A program made the position numbers and the translations under genes. From Rhodothermales bacterium (GTDB taxonomy: Bacteria; Bacteroidota; Rhodothermia; Rhodothermales; JAHQVL01), in NCBI GenBank assembly GCA_041391505.1, contig JAWKNW010000015.1, positions 1-64,000 of the forward strand: DNA of 64,000 nt, written 5' to 3'. Below, piece after piece: positions 23,462 to 31,232 of this stretch; position 1 is the first letter of the stretch, and the number at the start of each line of letters is the position of its first letter. The notes beneath the pieces are model-generated. The model did not search any database. It saw only the letters and a list, made by a program, of their open reading frames with translations, and had not been told where the DNA came from.

Positions 23462-24292
23462 TCAGATAGCTAGGGTGTGAACGGCGGGCGTGACGGTCTT
23501 TTCGGCAAAGCCATAAGCCCGCGCGATGCGCGCGGCGTGGGCGGCCTCTTCCATGAACTGCGGGTTGCGCGTCAGGCGATGCGGGCGCGCCCACTTCGAA
23601 CCGGGCTGCGTCACGATCGAGATGCAGTCGATGGTCAGCGGGGTATCCAGCCAGTTGATCGTTTCCTGATTGATGCAGGCCAGGCCGGCCTGCCGCGCCG
23701 CCTGATGAAACGACGCCGCGCTGACGCTGTGCGCCCGCCAGTGGTCGATCGGCCGGACGATCCCCAGCGCCTCCAGTTCGGGGGCCGGCAGATGCTTGAT
23801 CGCCTGCATGTAGGGGTCCATCGCACCCACGTTCGAGTGGTGCAGGAACGCCACCCCGTCGCGCCGCAGCTTGCGCCGCAGCTGCTGGAGGTACGCGACG
23901 ATCACGTCCTGCTCGGCATGGACGAGCGAGTCGAAGCTGAACGCCAGGTCGATGCTGTCGTCGGCGATCATCGCCAGCGAGAGGCCGTCGTTGACGTGGT
24001 AGTTGATGTGCCGTTGATCCGCGAAACGGCTCTGGCAGGCATCGATGCATTCCTGGGAGAGCTCCACCAGATGCAGTTCGCGGCACTGTTCCTTGAGGAA
24101 ATGGGTCCACCGGCCGTAGCCCGGCGCGATCTCGAGGATGGTGTCCGCCGGCAGGAAGGGATAAAGACGCGGCAGCAAGCTGGCATGCCATTGCATCTCG
24201 GGACCTCCCCACGATGCCGACCACTCGTTGCCCTGTTCTTGCCAGTTGTAGGAGCCGTCCCACACCTGCTTGTTTTGCTGGATTGTTGCCAT
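23462..24292 (-). CDS. SAM-dependent methyltransferase (class I)
   Basis: This 276-residue protein has the class I methyltransferase motif I TILEIAPGYGRWTHFLKEQ (about residues 51-69), LHLVELSQECIDACQ as motif II, and SIDLAFSFDSLVHAEQD as post-motif. A later VAFLHHSNVGAMDPY fits motif III. The rest is probably a substrate cap (INWLDTPLTIDCISIVT). It is the first gene of a minus-strand set followed 3 nt later by the GT-TPR-TylF protein, so the likely acceptor is a sugar of the same glycan or its lipid carrier. It does not look like a protein or rRNA methyltransferase. Confidence 0.8.
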   Translation of the reverse strand: MATIQQNKQVWDGSYNWQEQGNEWSASWGGPEMQWHASLLPRLYPFLPADTILEIAPGYGRWTHFLKEQCRELHLVELSQECIDACQSRFADQRHINYHVNDGLSLAMIADDSIDLAFSFDSLVHAEQDVIVAYLQQLRRKLRRDGVAFLHHSNVGAMDPYMQAIKHLPAPELEALGIVRPIDHWRAHSVSAASFHQAARQAGLACINQETINWLDTPLTIDCISIVTQPGSKWARPHRLTRNPQFMEEAAHAARIARAYGFAEKTVTPAVHTLAI

Positions 24293-24576
24293 GAGATCGA
24301 CAAATTAAACCGTGAACGAAATGATGAGGGCCCCGAACGCAAAAGCCATTCCGGGCCAATCCCGGCGTGAAATGGGCGAATCTCGTTTCCCGACCGGCAA
24401 TTCTTTCCACCGCCGGGGGGCAAGAACGAGGCGCGGGCCGCACCGCGTCATCAGCCTGAGGCATCCGGGCGGTGGCATAGTGTTTGACTTTCGGGCGGCA
24501 ACCGCGCGACATACGGGTGGGTGCATCCCGATTTTTGTCCGGCACGGCCCCAATTCTTCTGCACCCGGATCTATCC
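24293..24576. other. Divergent control region of the two glycan operons
   Basis: A non-coding gap of 284 nt separates the minus-strand methyltransferase/glycosyltransferase operon from the plus-strand nonulosonic-acid operon. Both starts must be served from here. No clear -35/-10, TTG/TAnnTTTG (Bacteroidota-type) or sigma-54 pattern could be assigned with confidence, and no strong Shine-Dalgarno sequence precedes either start. No small gene was recognised. Confidence 0.5.
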
Positions 24577-25659
24577 ATGTCTTCTATGCCACATCAACTC
24601 GCTATCGGCGGGGTGCCGGTCGGCCCGGGGCACCCGGTACTGATCATCGCCGAAGCCGGCGTCAACCACAACGGCGACCCGGAACTGGCCCGGCGGCTGC
24701 TCCACGCCGCGAAAGACGCCGGCGCGCAGTGCGTCAAATTCCAGACGTTTAAGGCCGAACGCGTCGCATCCAGCGCCGCGCCGAAGGCCGCGTACCAGCT
24801 CGAGTCGACGGACCCGGGGGAGACGCAGATCGACATGCTGCGCCGGCTCGAACTGCCGAACGACGTGTATCGCGAGCTGATGGCCGAAGCGGCCCGTCTT
24901 GGCGTGCTCATGTTCTCGACGCCCTACAATGTGGAGGATGTCGACTTCCTGGATGACGCCGGCGTGCCGGCGTTCAAGCTGGCGTCGCTCCACGTCGCCG
25001 AGCCCTATTTCCTCAAGTACGTCGCCGCGAAAGGCAAACCCGTGCTGCTCTCCACCGGCATGGCCACGCTGGAGGAGGTCCGCGTGGCGGTCGAGGCCGT
25101 CCGGTCGACGGGCAACGACCAGCTCGTCCTGCTCCAGTGCACGACCAACTACCCGTCGCGCATCGAGGACACCAACCTGCGCGCCATGGTGACCATGCGC
25201 GACGCGTTTGGCGCGCTCGTCGGCTACTCGGATCACACGATGACGGATACGGCCTGCATCGGCGCCGTCGCGCTCGGCGCCTGCGTGATCGAGAAGCACT
25301 TCACGCTCGACACCCGGATGGCCGGCCCGGACCACGCCAGCTCCGTCGACCCCGCGACCTTTCGCGTCCTGGCGCGGCGCATCGCGGAGGCCGAACGCAT
25401 GCTGGGCGATGGGCGCAAAATTCCGTCCGAGGTGGAAAAAAGGAATGCGCCGGGGATGCGGCGCAGCGTCTATGCGGCGACCCGCATCCCGAAAGGAGCG
25501 CGCATTACGCCCGACATGCTGACCTTCAAACGGCCGGCGACCGGACTGGCGCCCGTCTTCTTCGAGCGCCTGATCGGGCGCGTCGCGCTCTGCGATATCC
25601 CTGAAAATGCCCCCGTTACGGTCGATCAGTTCGCCTTCGACGATGCCGAACTTCGTTGA
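24577..25659 (+). CDS. N-acetylneuraminate/legionaminate-type synthase (NeuB family, copy 1)
   Basis: This 360-residue NeuB-family enzyme condenses phosphoenolpyruvate with a hexosamine to give a nine-carbon 2-keto acid. The active-site signatures are intact: IIAEAGVNHNGDPELARRLL at the start, AQCVKFQTFKAERV with the PEP-contacting Lys, LLSTGMATLEEV, LLQCTTNYPS and VIEKHFTLDTRMAGPDH. A C-terminal SAF/antifreeze-like domain (RSVYAATRIPKGARITPDML) is present, as in full-length NeuB. It is the first gene of the operon; the next gene starts 17 nt before this one ends. Whether it makes sialic, legionaminic or another acid is not decided. Confidence 0.88.
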   Translation: MSSMPHQLAIGGVPVGPGHPVLIIAEAGVNHNGDPELARRLLHAAKDAGAQCVKFQTFKAERVASSAAPKAAYQLESTDPGETQIDMLRRLELPNDVYRELMAEAARLGVLMFSTPYNVEDVDFLDDAGVPAFKLASLHVAEPYFLKYVAAKGKPVLLSTGMATLEEVRVAVEAVRSTGNDQLVLLQCTTNYPSRIEDTNLRAMVTMRDAFGALVGYSDHTMTDTACIGAVALGACVIEKHFTLDTRMAGPDHASSVDPATFRVLARRIAEAERMLGDGRKIPSEVEKRNAPGMRRSVYAATRIPKGARITPDMLTFKRPATGLAPVFFERLIGRVALCDIPENAPVTVDQFAFDDAELR

Positions 25660-26101
25660 CCTCGGCCCCGCCGACGCCGGCGATCTGGCGCGGCTGCTGA
25701 CCGGCGATGCGCCGGAGTATGGCAGATATTTTGTCCCCTTCCCCTCGAACGACGCCAACGCGCTGGCGGCGCGCCTGGGAGCGGCCCGGCAGGACCGCTA
25801 CTGGGGCATGCGCGAGCATGATGCGCTCGTCGGCTTTTTTATGCTGCGGGGATTCGACGAGGGCTATGCCCGCCCCTCGTTCGGCGTCTATGTCGCCCGG
25901 GCCGCGGCGGGCCAGGGGCTCGCCCGCAGGGCGCTGGCCCATGCGATCGACTGGTGCGTGCGCCACGACGTCGCCCGGATCATGCTCAAGGTGCATCCCG
26001 ACAACGCGCCGGCGCTCAAGGCCTATCGTGCCGCCGGCTTCGAACCGTTCGACACCTGTCCCCGAACGGGCCATATCATGATGCAAAAGGAACTTCGATG
26101 A
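25643..26101 (+). CDS. GNAT acetyltransferase of the nonulosonate operon
   Basis: This 152-residue GNAT protein overlaps the end of the synthase gene by 17 nt and the next gene by 4 nt (ATGA). The acetyl-CoA region is FGVYVARAAAGQGLARRALA, followed by MLKVHPDNAPALKAYRAAGF, with the family's late Asn. In nonulosonic-acid clusters a GNAT (PseH/LegH-like) acetylates an amino sugar before condensation, and position suggests the same here. The sequence alone does not prove it. A start 12 codons upstream lies inside the synthase gene and was not chosen. Confidence 0.8.
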   Translation: MPNFVDLGPADAGDLARLLTGDAPEYGRYFVPFPSNDANALAARLGAARQDRYWGMREHDALVGFFMLRGFDEGYARPSFGVYVARAAAGQGLARRALAHAIDWCVRHDVARIMLKVHPDNAPALKAYRAAGFEPFDTCPRTGHIMMQKELR

Positions 26102-26997
26102 GCGCGTGTTACCTGTCCACCGGCGCATTCCGCACCCGATCCCTCGATGAGATCGTGTTTCTGTGCCTCCGGTACGATCTTCGGCGCATCGAGCTGAGCT
26201 CGGGCCTCGATCCCTTCGACATGGGACAGGTAGCGCACCGTCTCGAACAGCTGGCGCCGTGCCTCGTGCACAACTACTTTCCGCCGCCGGATCCGCCCAT
26301 CGTGCTCAACCTCGCGGCCGAAGACCGATCCTCGCTGGAGGCGAGCCTGGCGCTCTGCCGGCGCGCCATCGATCTGAGCGCCGCCTTCGGGGCGCCCTTC
26401 TACAGCGTCCACAGCGGCTTCGTCGCCGCGTTGACGCCCGACATGCTGGGCAATCCCGACGCGCAGGCCGCCGCCGCCGCGACCCTCACGGCCGACGCCT
26501 ACGAGCGCGCCTTCGACCGGTTTTGCGAAAGCGCCTCCACGCTGAGCCGCTACGCGCGCGCCGCCGGCGTCCGCCTCCTCTTCGAGAACAACGTGCAGAC
26601 GCGCGAGACCGCCGGCCGGAACCATCTGCTCATGGTCCGGGCCGAAGAGTTCGAGCGGTTTTTCGCGCGGCTCAACGACAGCAACATCGGCGTCCTGGTG
26701 GACACCGGTCATCTGCGCGTCTCGGCGCGCACCCTGGGCTTCTCGGAGAGCGAATTCTGCCTCCGCCTGGCTCACCGCATCCATGCCTTTCACCTCAGCG
26801 AAAACGACGGCCTGGCCGACCAGAACAGGCCGGTCACCGCGGCATCGTGGTTCTGGCCGGTCGTGCGTCTCTTCCCGAAGGCGACAGTCGTCCTGGAGGC
26901 CTACGGGCTCTCGATCAGCCAGATGCTGCACCAGCGCGACCTCGTCGACCAGCACCTCTCTCCCGTTACCAATCAGCCCCATGCGATCCATTTCTGA
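26098..26997 (+). CDS. Xylose isomerase-like TIM-barrel sugar enzyme
   Basis: This 299-residue protein looks like an AP-endonuclease-2/xylose-isomerase-type TIM barrel. Candidate metal ligands appear in strand order: LFENNVQTRETAG (Glu), IGVLVDTGHLRVS (Asp, His), AFHLSENDG (His, Glu) and VVLEAYGLSISQM (Glu). FYSVHSGFVAA is an earlier strand. Such enzymes isomerise or epimerise sugars or sugar phosphates. In this operon it may replace the C2-epimerase or dehydratase step that is otherwise missing. The ATG overlaps the GNAT stop (ATGA) and the 3' end overlaps the next gene by 17 nt. Confidence 0.7.
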   Translation: MSACYLSTGAFRTRSLDEIVFLCLRYDLRRIELSSGLDPFDMGQVAHRLEQLAPCLVHNYFPPPDPPIVLNLAAEDRSSLEASLALCRRAIDLSAAFGAPFYSVHSGFVAALTPDMLGNPDAQAAAAATLTADAYERAFDRFCESASTLSRYARAAGVRLLFENNVQTRETAGRNHLLMVRAEEFERFFARLNDSNIGVLVDTGHLRVSARTLGFSESEFCLRLAHRIHAFHLSENDGLADQNRPVTAASWFWPVVRLFPKATVVLEAYGLSISQMLHQRDLVDQHLSPVTNQPHAIHF

Positions 26998-28471
26998 CAA
27001 CATCCTCCCGCGCGACGCCTCGGTCGAGGACCTGCTCCGAGCCCTCAACAAGGGCATTTTTGGCGTCGTTTTCGTTGTCGACGACGACGGCGTGATGGTG
27101 GGCCTGTTTACGGACGGCGACGTCCGGCGCACGCTGCTGAGCGGCGCGTCGCTGTCGGATCCCATCCATCGGCACATGAATCGCCAGTTTGCCGCCGGGC
27201 GCGACGACCAGTCGCGGGCGGAGCACCTCAAGCTCCTGAACGAACGCGTCCGCCATCTTCCGATTCTCAACGAACGGGGGCAGCCGGTCGATCTGATTTC
27301 GTGGGCGGAGATGTGGCGGCTGCCCGTCACCCAGCCGGCGCTGGGCGGCAACGAACTCAAGTACGTCAGCGACTGCATCGCCACCAACTGGATCTCGTCG
27401 CAGGGCGAATACGTGAACCGGTTTCAGGACGCGTTCCGCGCCTATGTCGGCGTCGGACACGCGCTGTGCACGTCGAGCGGCACCACGGCGCTTCACCTGG
27501 CGCTGGCGGCGCTGGGCGTCGGGCCCGGCGACGAAGTGATCGTGCCGGACCTGACCTTCGGCGCCTCGGCCAACGCGGTCCTCCAGACCGGCGCGATCCC
27601 GGTGTTCGCCGACATCGACCCGGAGACGTGGACGCTTCATCCGGACGCGATTCGCGAGCAACTCACGCCGCGGACACGGGCCATCATGCCGGTCCACCTC
27701 TACGGGCACCCGTGCGACATGGACCCGATCATGGACATCGCACGCAGGCACAACCTGTTCGTCGTGGAAGATTGCGCCGAGGCGCTCGGCGCGACGTACA
27801 AGGGCCGGCAGGTGGGCACGTTCGGCGACGTCGGCTGCTTCAGCTTCTTCGCCAACAAGGTCATCACGACGGGCGAGGGGGGGATGGTGACGACAAACCG
27901 CGCGGCGCTCCACGAGAAGATGGCGATCCTGCGGGATCACGGGATGGACAAGAGCCGGCGCTACTGGCACCTCTACGCCGGCTTCAACTACCGCATGACA
28001 AACATCCAGGCCGCCATCGGCCTCGCCCAGATGGAGCGCATCGACGATTTCCTCGAGGGACGCCAGCGGGTGGTCCGGCGCTATGCCGAACAGCTGGGCG
28101 ACCTGCCCGGCATCGTGCTGCCGCCGGAGGCGCCCTGGGCGCGCAACATCCACTGGCTCTATTCGATCCTGGTCGACGAGTCGGTGCTGGGCGTCAGCCG
28201 CGACACCCTGCGCAGCAGCCTGGCCGAGCACGGCATCGAAACGCGTTCGTTTTTCTGCCCCCTGCACGACCAGCCGGCCTTCATCCCCTTCGCGCACGGC
28301 TGGTTTCCCGTGACGGAAGCCGTCGCCGGCCGCGGCCTCAACCTGCCGACGTCCAACGAGATCTCGCTGGACGATGTCGACCGCGTGTGCAAGGCCATCC
28401 GCCAGACGCTGCGCGACGCACGCCTCATCCGTTCCCGTGTCGGCGACCTGCCGGCCGCTCAACCCGCATAA
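26981..28471 (+). CDS. CBS domain-DegT/DnrJ/EryC1 aminotransferase fusion
   Basis: The 496-residue protein has two parts. Residues about 1-110 form a CBS-type module (GVVFVVDDDGVMVGLFTDGD, then VRHLPILNERGQPVDLIS) closely resembling the N-terminal module of PtmE-type nucleotidyltransferases. From about 118 a complete DegT-family PLP aminotransferase follows: CTSSGTTALHLALAALG, VEDCAEALGATYKGRQVG and FANKVITTGEGG, where Lys293 is the expected Schiff-base residue. It would transfer an amino group to a keto sugar, possibly with the CBS pair sensing a nucleotide. The ATG at 26981 overlaps the preceding gene by 17 nt. It is followed by a CMP-sugar synthetase. Confidence 0.88.
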   Translation: MRSISDNILPRDASVEDLLRALNKGIFGVVFVVDDDGVMVGLFTDGDVRRTLLSGASLSDPIHRHMNRQFAAGRDDQSRAEHLKLLNERVRHLPILNERGQPVDLISWAEMWRLPVTQPALGGNELKYVSDCIATNWISSQGEYVNRFQDAFRAYVGVGHALCTSSGTTALHLALAALGVGPGDEVIVPDLTFGASANAVLQTGAIPVFADIDPETWTLHPDAIREQLTPRTRAIMPVHLYGHPCDMDPIMDIARRHNLFVVEDCAEALGATYKGRQVGTFGDVGCFSFFANKVITTGEGGMVTTNRAALHEKMAILRDHGMDKSRRYWHLYAGFNYRMTNIQAAIGLAQMERIDDFLEGRQRVVRRYAEQLGDLPGIVLPPEAPWARNIHWLYSILVDESVLGVSRDTLRSSLAEHGIETRSFFCPLHDQPAFIPFAHGWFPVTEAVAGRGLNLPTSNEISLDDVDRVCKAIRQTLRDARLIRSRVGDLPAAQPA

Positions 28472-28475
28472 ACCC

Positions 28476-29198
28476 ATGCAAAACGCACTCTGCATCATCC
28501 CGGCGCGCGGCGGCTCGAAACGCGTGCCCCGCAAAAACGTGCTGCCCCTCGCCGGCAAGCCGATGCTTGCCTATACCCTCGAGGCCGCCCTCGAAGCCGA
28601 CGTGTTTCTCGACGTCGTCGTGTCGTCCGACGACGACGAAATCCTCGCGGTGGCCCGGCAGTGGGGCGCCGTCGCCGATCGCCGGCCCGAGGCCCTCGCC
28701 GGCGACACCGTGCCGATGGTGCGCGTGGCGGAGGAGTACCTGCTGCGGCCCGGCCATGCGGCCCGGTACGACCACGTCGCGGTGATGCTGCCGACCTGCC
28801 CGTTCCGTACGGCGATGGACGTCCGCGATGCCGTGTCGCTCTACGACGAGCAGGGCAACGGTGCGGCGCTGATCGCCGTCACCGCGTACACGTTTCCGCC
28901 GCAGTTCGCGATGACGTTCGACGCGGCGCCGGCGCTCACGATGCGGGAGCCGGAGACGTACGCGCGCTCGACGCGCAGCCAGGCCATGCAGCCGGCGGTG
29001 CACCCGAACGGCGCCCTGTACCTGATGCCCGTTTCCCGCTTCCTCGAGGAAAAAACCTTCTTCTGCCAGCCCCTGATCGGCTACGAAATGCCGGAAGAAC
29101 GGTCGCTGGACATCGATTATCCCTATCAGTTCGACATGGCCGAGGCGCTCATGCGCACCCGCCGCGCCGCCGAAATCGCGGCGCCCGTGCCGGCCTGA
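28476..29198 (+). CDS. CMP-nonulosonic acid synthetase (NeuA/LegF family)
   Basis: This 240-residue enzyme activates a nonulosonic acid with CTP. The nucleotide-binding start is ALCIIPARGGSKRVPRKNVL, the signature of NeuA/KdsB-like cytidylyltransferases. DVVVSSDDDEIL and VAVMLPTCPFRTAMDV follow in the expected order, then PNGALYLMPVSRFLEE and the late acidic EERSLDIDYPYQFD. The ATG at 28476 lies 4 nt after the preceding stop. Its presence is the main evidence that the operon product is a CMP-linked sugar acid and that the condensing enzymes belong to the same pathway. It does not reveal which acid is used. Confidence 0.9.
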   Translation: MQNALCIIPARGGSKRVPRKNVLPLAGKPMLAYTLEAALEADVFLDVVVSSDDDEILAVARQWGAVADRRPEALAGDTVPMVRVAEEYLLRPGHAARYDHVAVMLPTCPFRTAMDVRDAVSLYDEQGNGAALIAVTAYTFPPQFAMTFDAAPALTMREPETYARSTRSQAMQPAVHPNGALYLMPVSRFLEEKTFFCQPLIGYEMPEERSLDIDYPYQFDMAEALMRTRRAAEIAAPVPA

Positions 29199-29229
29199 AC
29201 CGCTACCCCGATCTACGACGAGGACACCC

Positions 29230-30186
29230 ATGACATCCTATACCGACCTCCGCTCCCGCATCCGCGGCCCCGTATTCCCGATTCCCATTCCGTTCGCGGC
29301 CGACGAGTCGGTCGACTACGACGCGCTGCGCCGCTATGCCCGGTTTCTCGTCGAACACGAGGCCCCGGTACTGCTCCTGACCGTGGGGACGAGCCGGTTC
29401 AACCTGCTGACGCGGGACGAGATGCTCGCCGCCAATGAAACCGTCGCCGACGCCGTCGCCGGCCGCGCGGTTGTAGTGGCCGCCGGGCCGGGGCCGTTTT
29501 CGGGCTCGACGCGCGAAAATGCCGCGTTCGCCCGGCAGGCCCGCGACGCCGGCGCCGATGCGATCCTGCTCGTCTATCCCGAACGCTGGTACGGCGACGA
29601 CCCGGTCGTGGACTTCTTCAGCGACGTGGCCGCCAGCGCCGACCTCGGCATCATGATCCACGCCGTCGCCATGCGCGACGGGTTTGGCGGGATGCATGCC
29701 CGCCGGCTCATGGACGCCGATCTGCTCGAACGCATCGCCGGCATCGACAATCTGGTGGGCGTCAAGGAAGAAAACGGCGACCGCGCCGCCTACGAGGCCA
29801 TTCTGGAGCGCCTGAACGCGCGCATCCCGATCATCGGCGCCGGCGGCGCCATGCGGCGCTTCATCAAGGATGCCCGGATGGGAGCCTACACCTATCTGGT
29901 GGGCATCGGCAGCTTCCGGCCCGATCTCGCCGTGCGTTTTTTCCGCCACGTGATGGCCGGGGAGATCGGCGAAGCGGAGGCCATCGCGGGGGCCTACGAA
30001 GATCCCTACTTCGCGCAGGCCGTCGCGTACGGCTGGCACCGCGCGCTCAAGGAGACCATGCACATCCTGGATGTCATGCCGGCCTACGAACGCGCACCGC
30101 TCGATCGCCTGAAACCGGAGGATCGCGAGGCGCTGCGGCAGCTCGTCCATTCCATTGGCTTCCAACACGAACTGGTACCGTCATGA
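29230..30186 (+). CDS. DapA/NanA-family class I lyase or aldolase
   Basis: This 318-residue TIM barrel belongs to the dihydrodipicolinate synthase/N-acetylneuraminate lyase family, which forms Schiff bases with pyruvate. The catalytic lysine is in LVGVKEENGDRAAY. The usual GTTGE motif is changed to VGTSRFNLLTRDEM, so substrate binding probably differs from DapA. ILLVYPERWYGDDP contains the region of the conserved tyrosine. In a sialic-acid setting the enzyme might cleave or make a nonulosonic acid, or join pyruvate to another aldehyde. The gene lies inside the operon (gap 31 nt before; the next gene overlaps by ATGA), so it is probably part of the pathway rather than lysine synthesis. Confidence 0.78.
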   Translation: MTSYTDLRSRIRGPVFPIPIPFAADESVDYDALRRYARFLVEHEAPVLLLTVGTSRFNLLTRDEMLAANETVADAVAGRAVVVAAGPGPFSGSTRENAAFARQARDAGADAILLVYPERWYGDDPVVDFFSDVAASADLGIMIHAVAMRDGFGGMHARRLMDADLLERIAGIDNLVGVKEENGDRAAYEAILERLNARIPIIGAGGAMRRFIKDARMGAYTYLVGIGSFRPDLAVRFFRHVMAGEIGEAEAIAGAYEDPYFAQAVAYGWHRALKETMHILDVMPAYERAPLDRLKPEDREALRQLVHSIGFQHELVPS

Positions 30187-31232
30187 ACTACGCCCCGGAA
30201 GGCGCTACCCTGTCGCCGTTTCTCATCGCCGAAATGGCCTGCGCGCACGAGGGCGAGCCGGCCCGCGCGCGCAAGCTGGTGGACGCCGCGGTGGCGGCCG
30301 GCTTCGACGCCATCCAGATCCAGATCTTCCGCCGCACGCACCAGGTCGGGCCGCACCATCGGCTCTACCCGCTCCTCGGCAAGCTGGAACTCTCCGACGA
30401 GGCGTGGGAGTCCATCGTGGCACGTGCGCGCCAGTACGAAATCGACGTCTACGTCTTCGCGTACGACGTCCCGAGCCTCGAGCTGGCCCTCCGTCTCGGC
30501 GTCGACGGCATCAAGCTGAGCTCAGCGGACCTCTCCAATCCCGAGATGCTGCGCATGGCGTCGGCGACCGGGTTGCCGGTGACGCTCGGGACGGGCGCCT
30601 CCACGCTCGACGAGGTCGCCGAGGCGCTGGACATCATGCGGACCGCCGGCCCGGCTCGCGTGATCCTCATGCACGGCATGCAGAACTTTCCTACAAGCCT
30701 CGCGGATGCGCAGATCAACCGGATCGCGCTGCTCCGGCACGCGTTCGGACTGCCTGTCGGCTACCAGGATCATACGGATGCCGAGCTGCCGATCAGCCGC
30801 ACGATCGATATGTTGGCGCTCGGGCTGGGCGCGACGCACCTCGAGAAGCACATCACGCTGAGCCGCGCCGAGAAGGGGACCGACTACCAGGCGGCCCTCG
30901 AGCCTTTGGAGATGGTCGACTACGTGCGCACCATGCGCGAGGCCGCGCTGGCCGCCGGCGCCTACGGGCTCCACGCGCTCAACGAAAGCGACCATCGCTA
31001 CCGGGTCTTCCAGAAGAAACGCATCGTCGCCGCGCGCGCCATCCCGGCGGGCACGCTGCTGACGCGCGAGCATCTCGCGTTTCTCCGGCAGGACGCGGAT
31101 GTCGGCCTGTCGCCGGCCTATGCCGACGACCTGATCGGGCGCATGCTCGCGCGCGACGTGGACGCGTACACGCCCATCAACCTGGATGACGTCGCCGAAT
31201 CCGCCGAACACGTTTATCTGATGGAGGCCTGA
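30183..31232 (+). CDS. Divergent NeuB-family synthase (copy 2)
   Basis: This 349-residue NeuB-family protein is clearly different from copy 1. The fold markers are present: FLIAEMACAHEGEPARARKL, LPVTLGTGASTLDEVAEAL, ILMHGMQNFPT and ATHLEKHITLSRAEKGTD, plus a C-terminal SAF-like part with RIVAARAIPAGTLLTREHL. However, NHNG of copy 1 is AHEG, and the VKFQ lysine that contacts PEP is replaced (AIQIQIFRR). The protein may use another substrate or have changed chemistry. It overlaps the DapA-family gene by 4 nt and the next gene by 1 nt (TGATG). Confidence 0.82.
   Translation: MNYAPEGATLSPFLIAEMACAHEGEPARARKLVDAAVAAGFDAIQIQIFRRTHQVGPHHRLYPLLGKLELSDEAWESIVARARQYEIDVYVFAYDVPSLELALRLGVDGIKLSSADLSNPEMLRMASATGLPVTLGTGASTLDEVAEALDIMRTAGPARVILMHGMQNFPTSLADAQINRIALLRHAFGLPVGYQDHTDAELPISRTIDMLALGLGATHLEKHITLSRAEKGTDYQAALEPLEMVDYVRTMREAALAAGAYGLHALNESDHRYRVFQKKRIVAARAIPAGTLLTREHLAFLRQDADVGLSPAYADDLIGRMLARDVDAYTPINLDDVAESAEHVYLMEA

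Noticed and set aside
21134..23473. A nearly 780-codon plus-strand frame opposite the GT-TPR-TylF gene
   Set aside because: No domain is visible and it begins inside the heptad repeat; the minus-strand gene is strongly supported.
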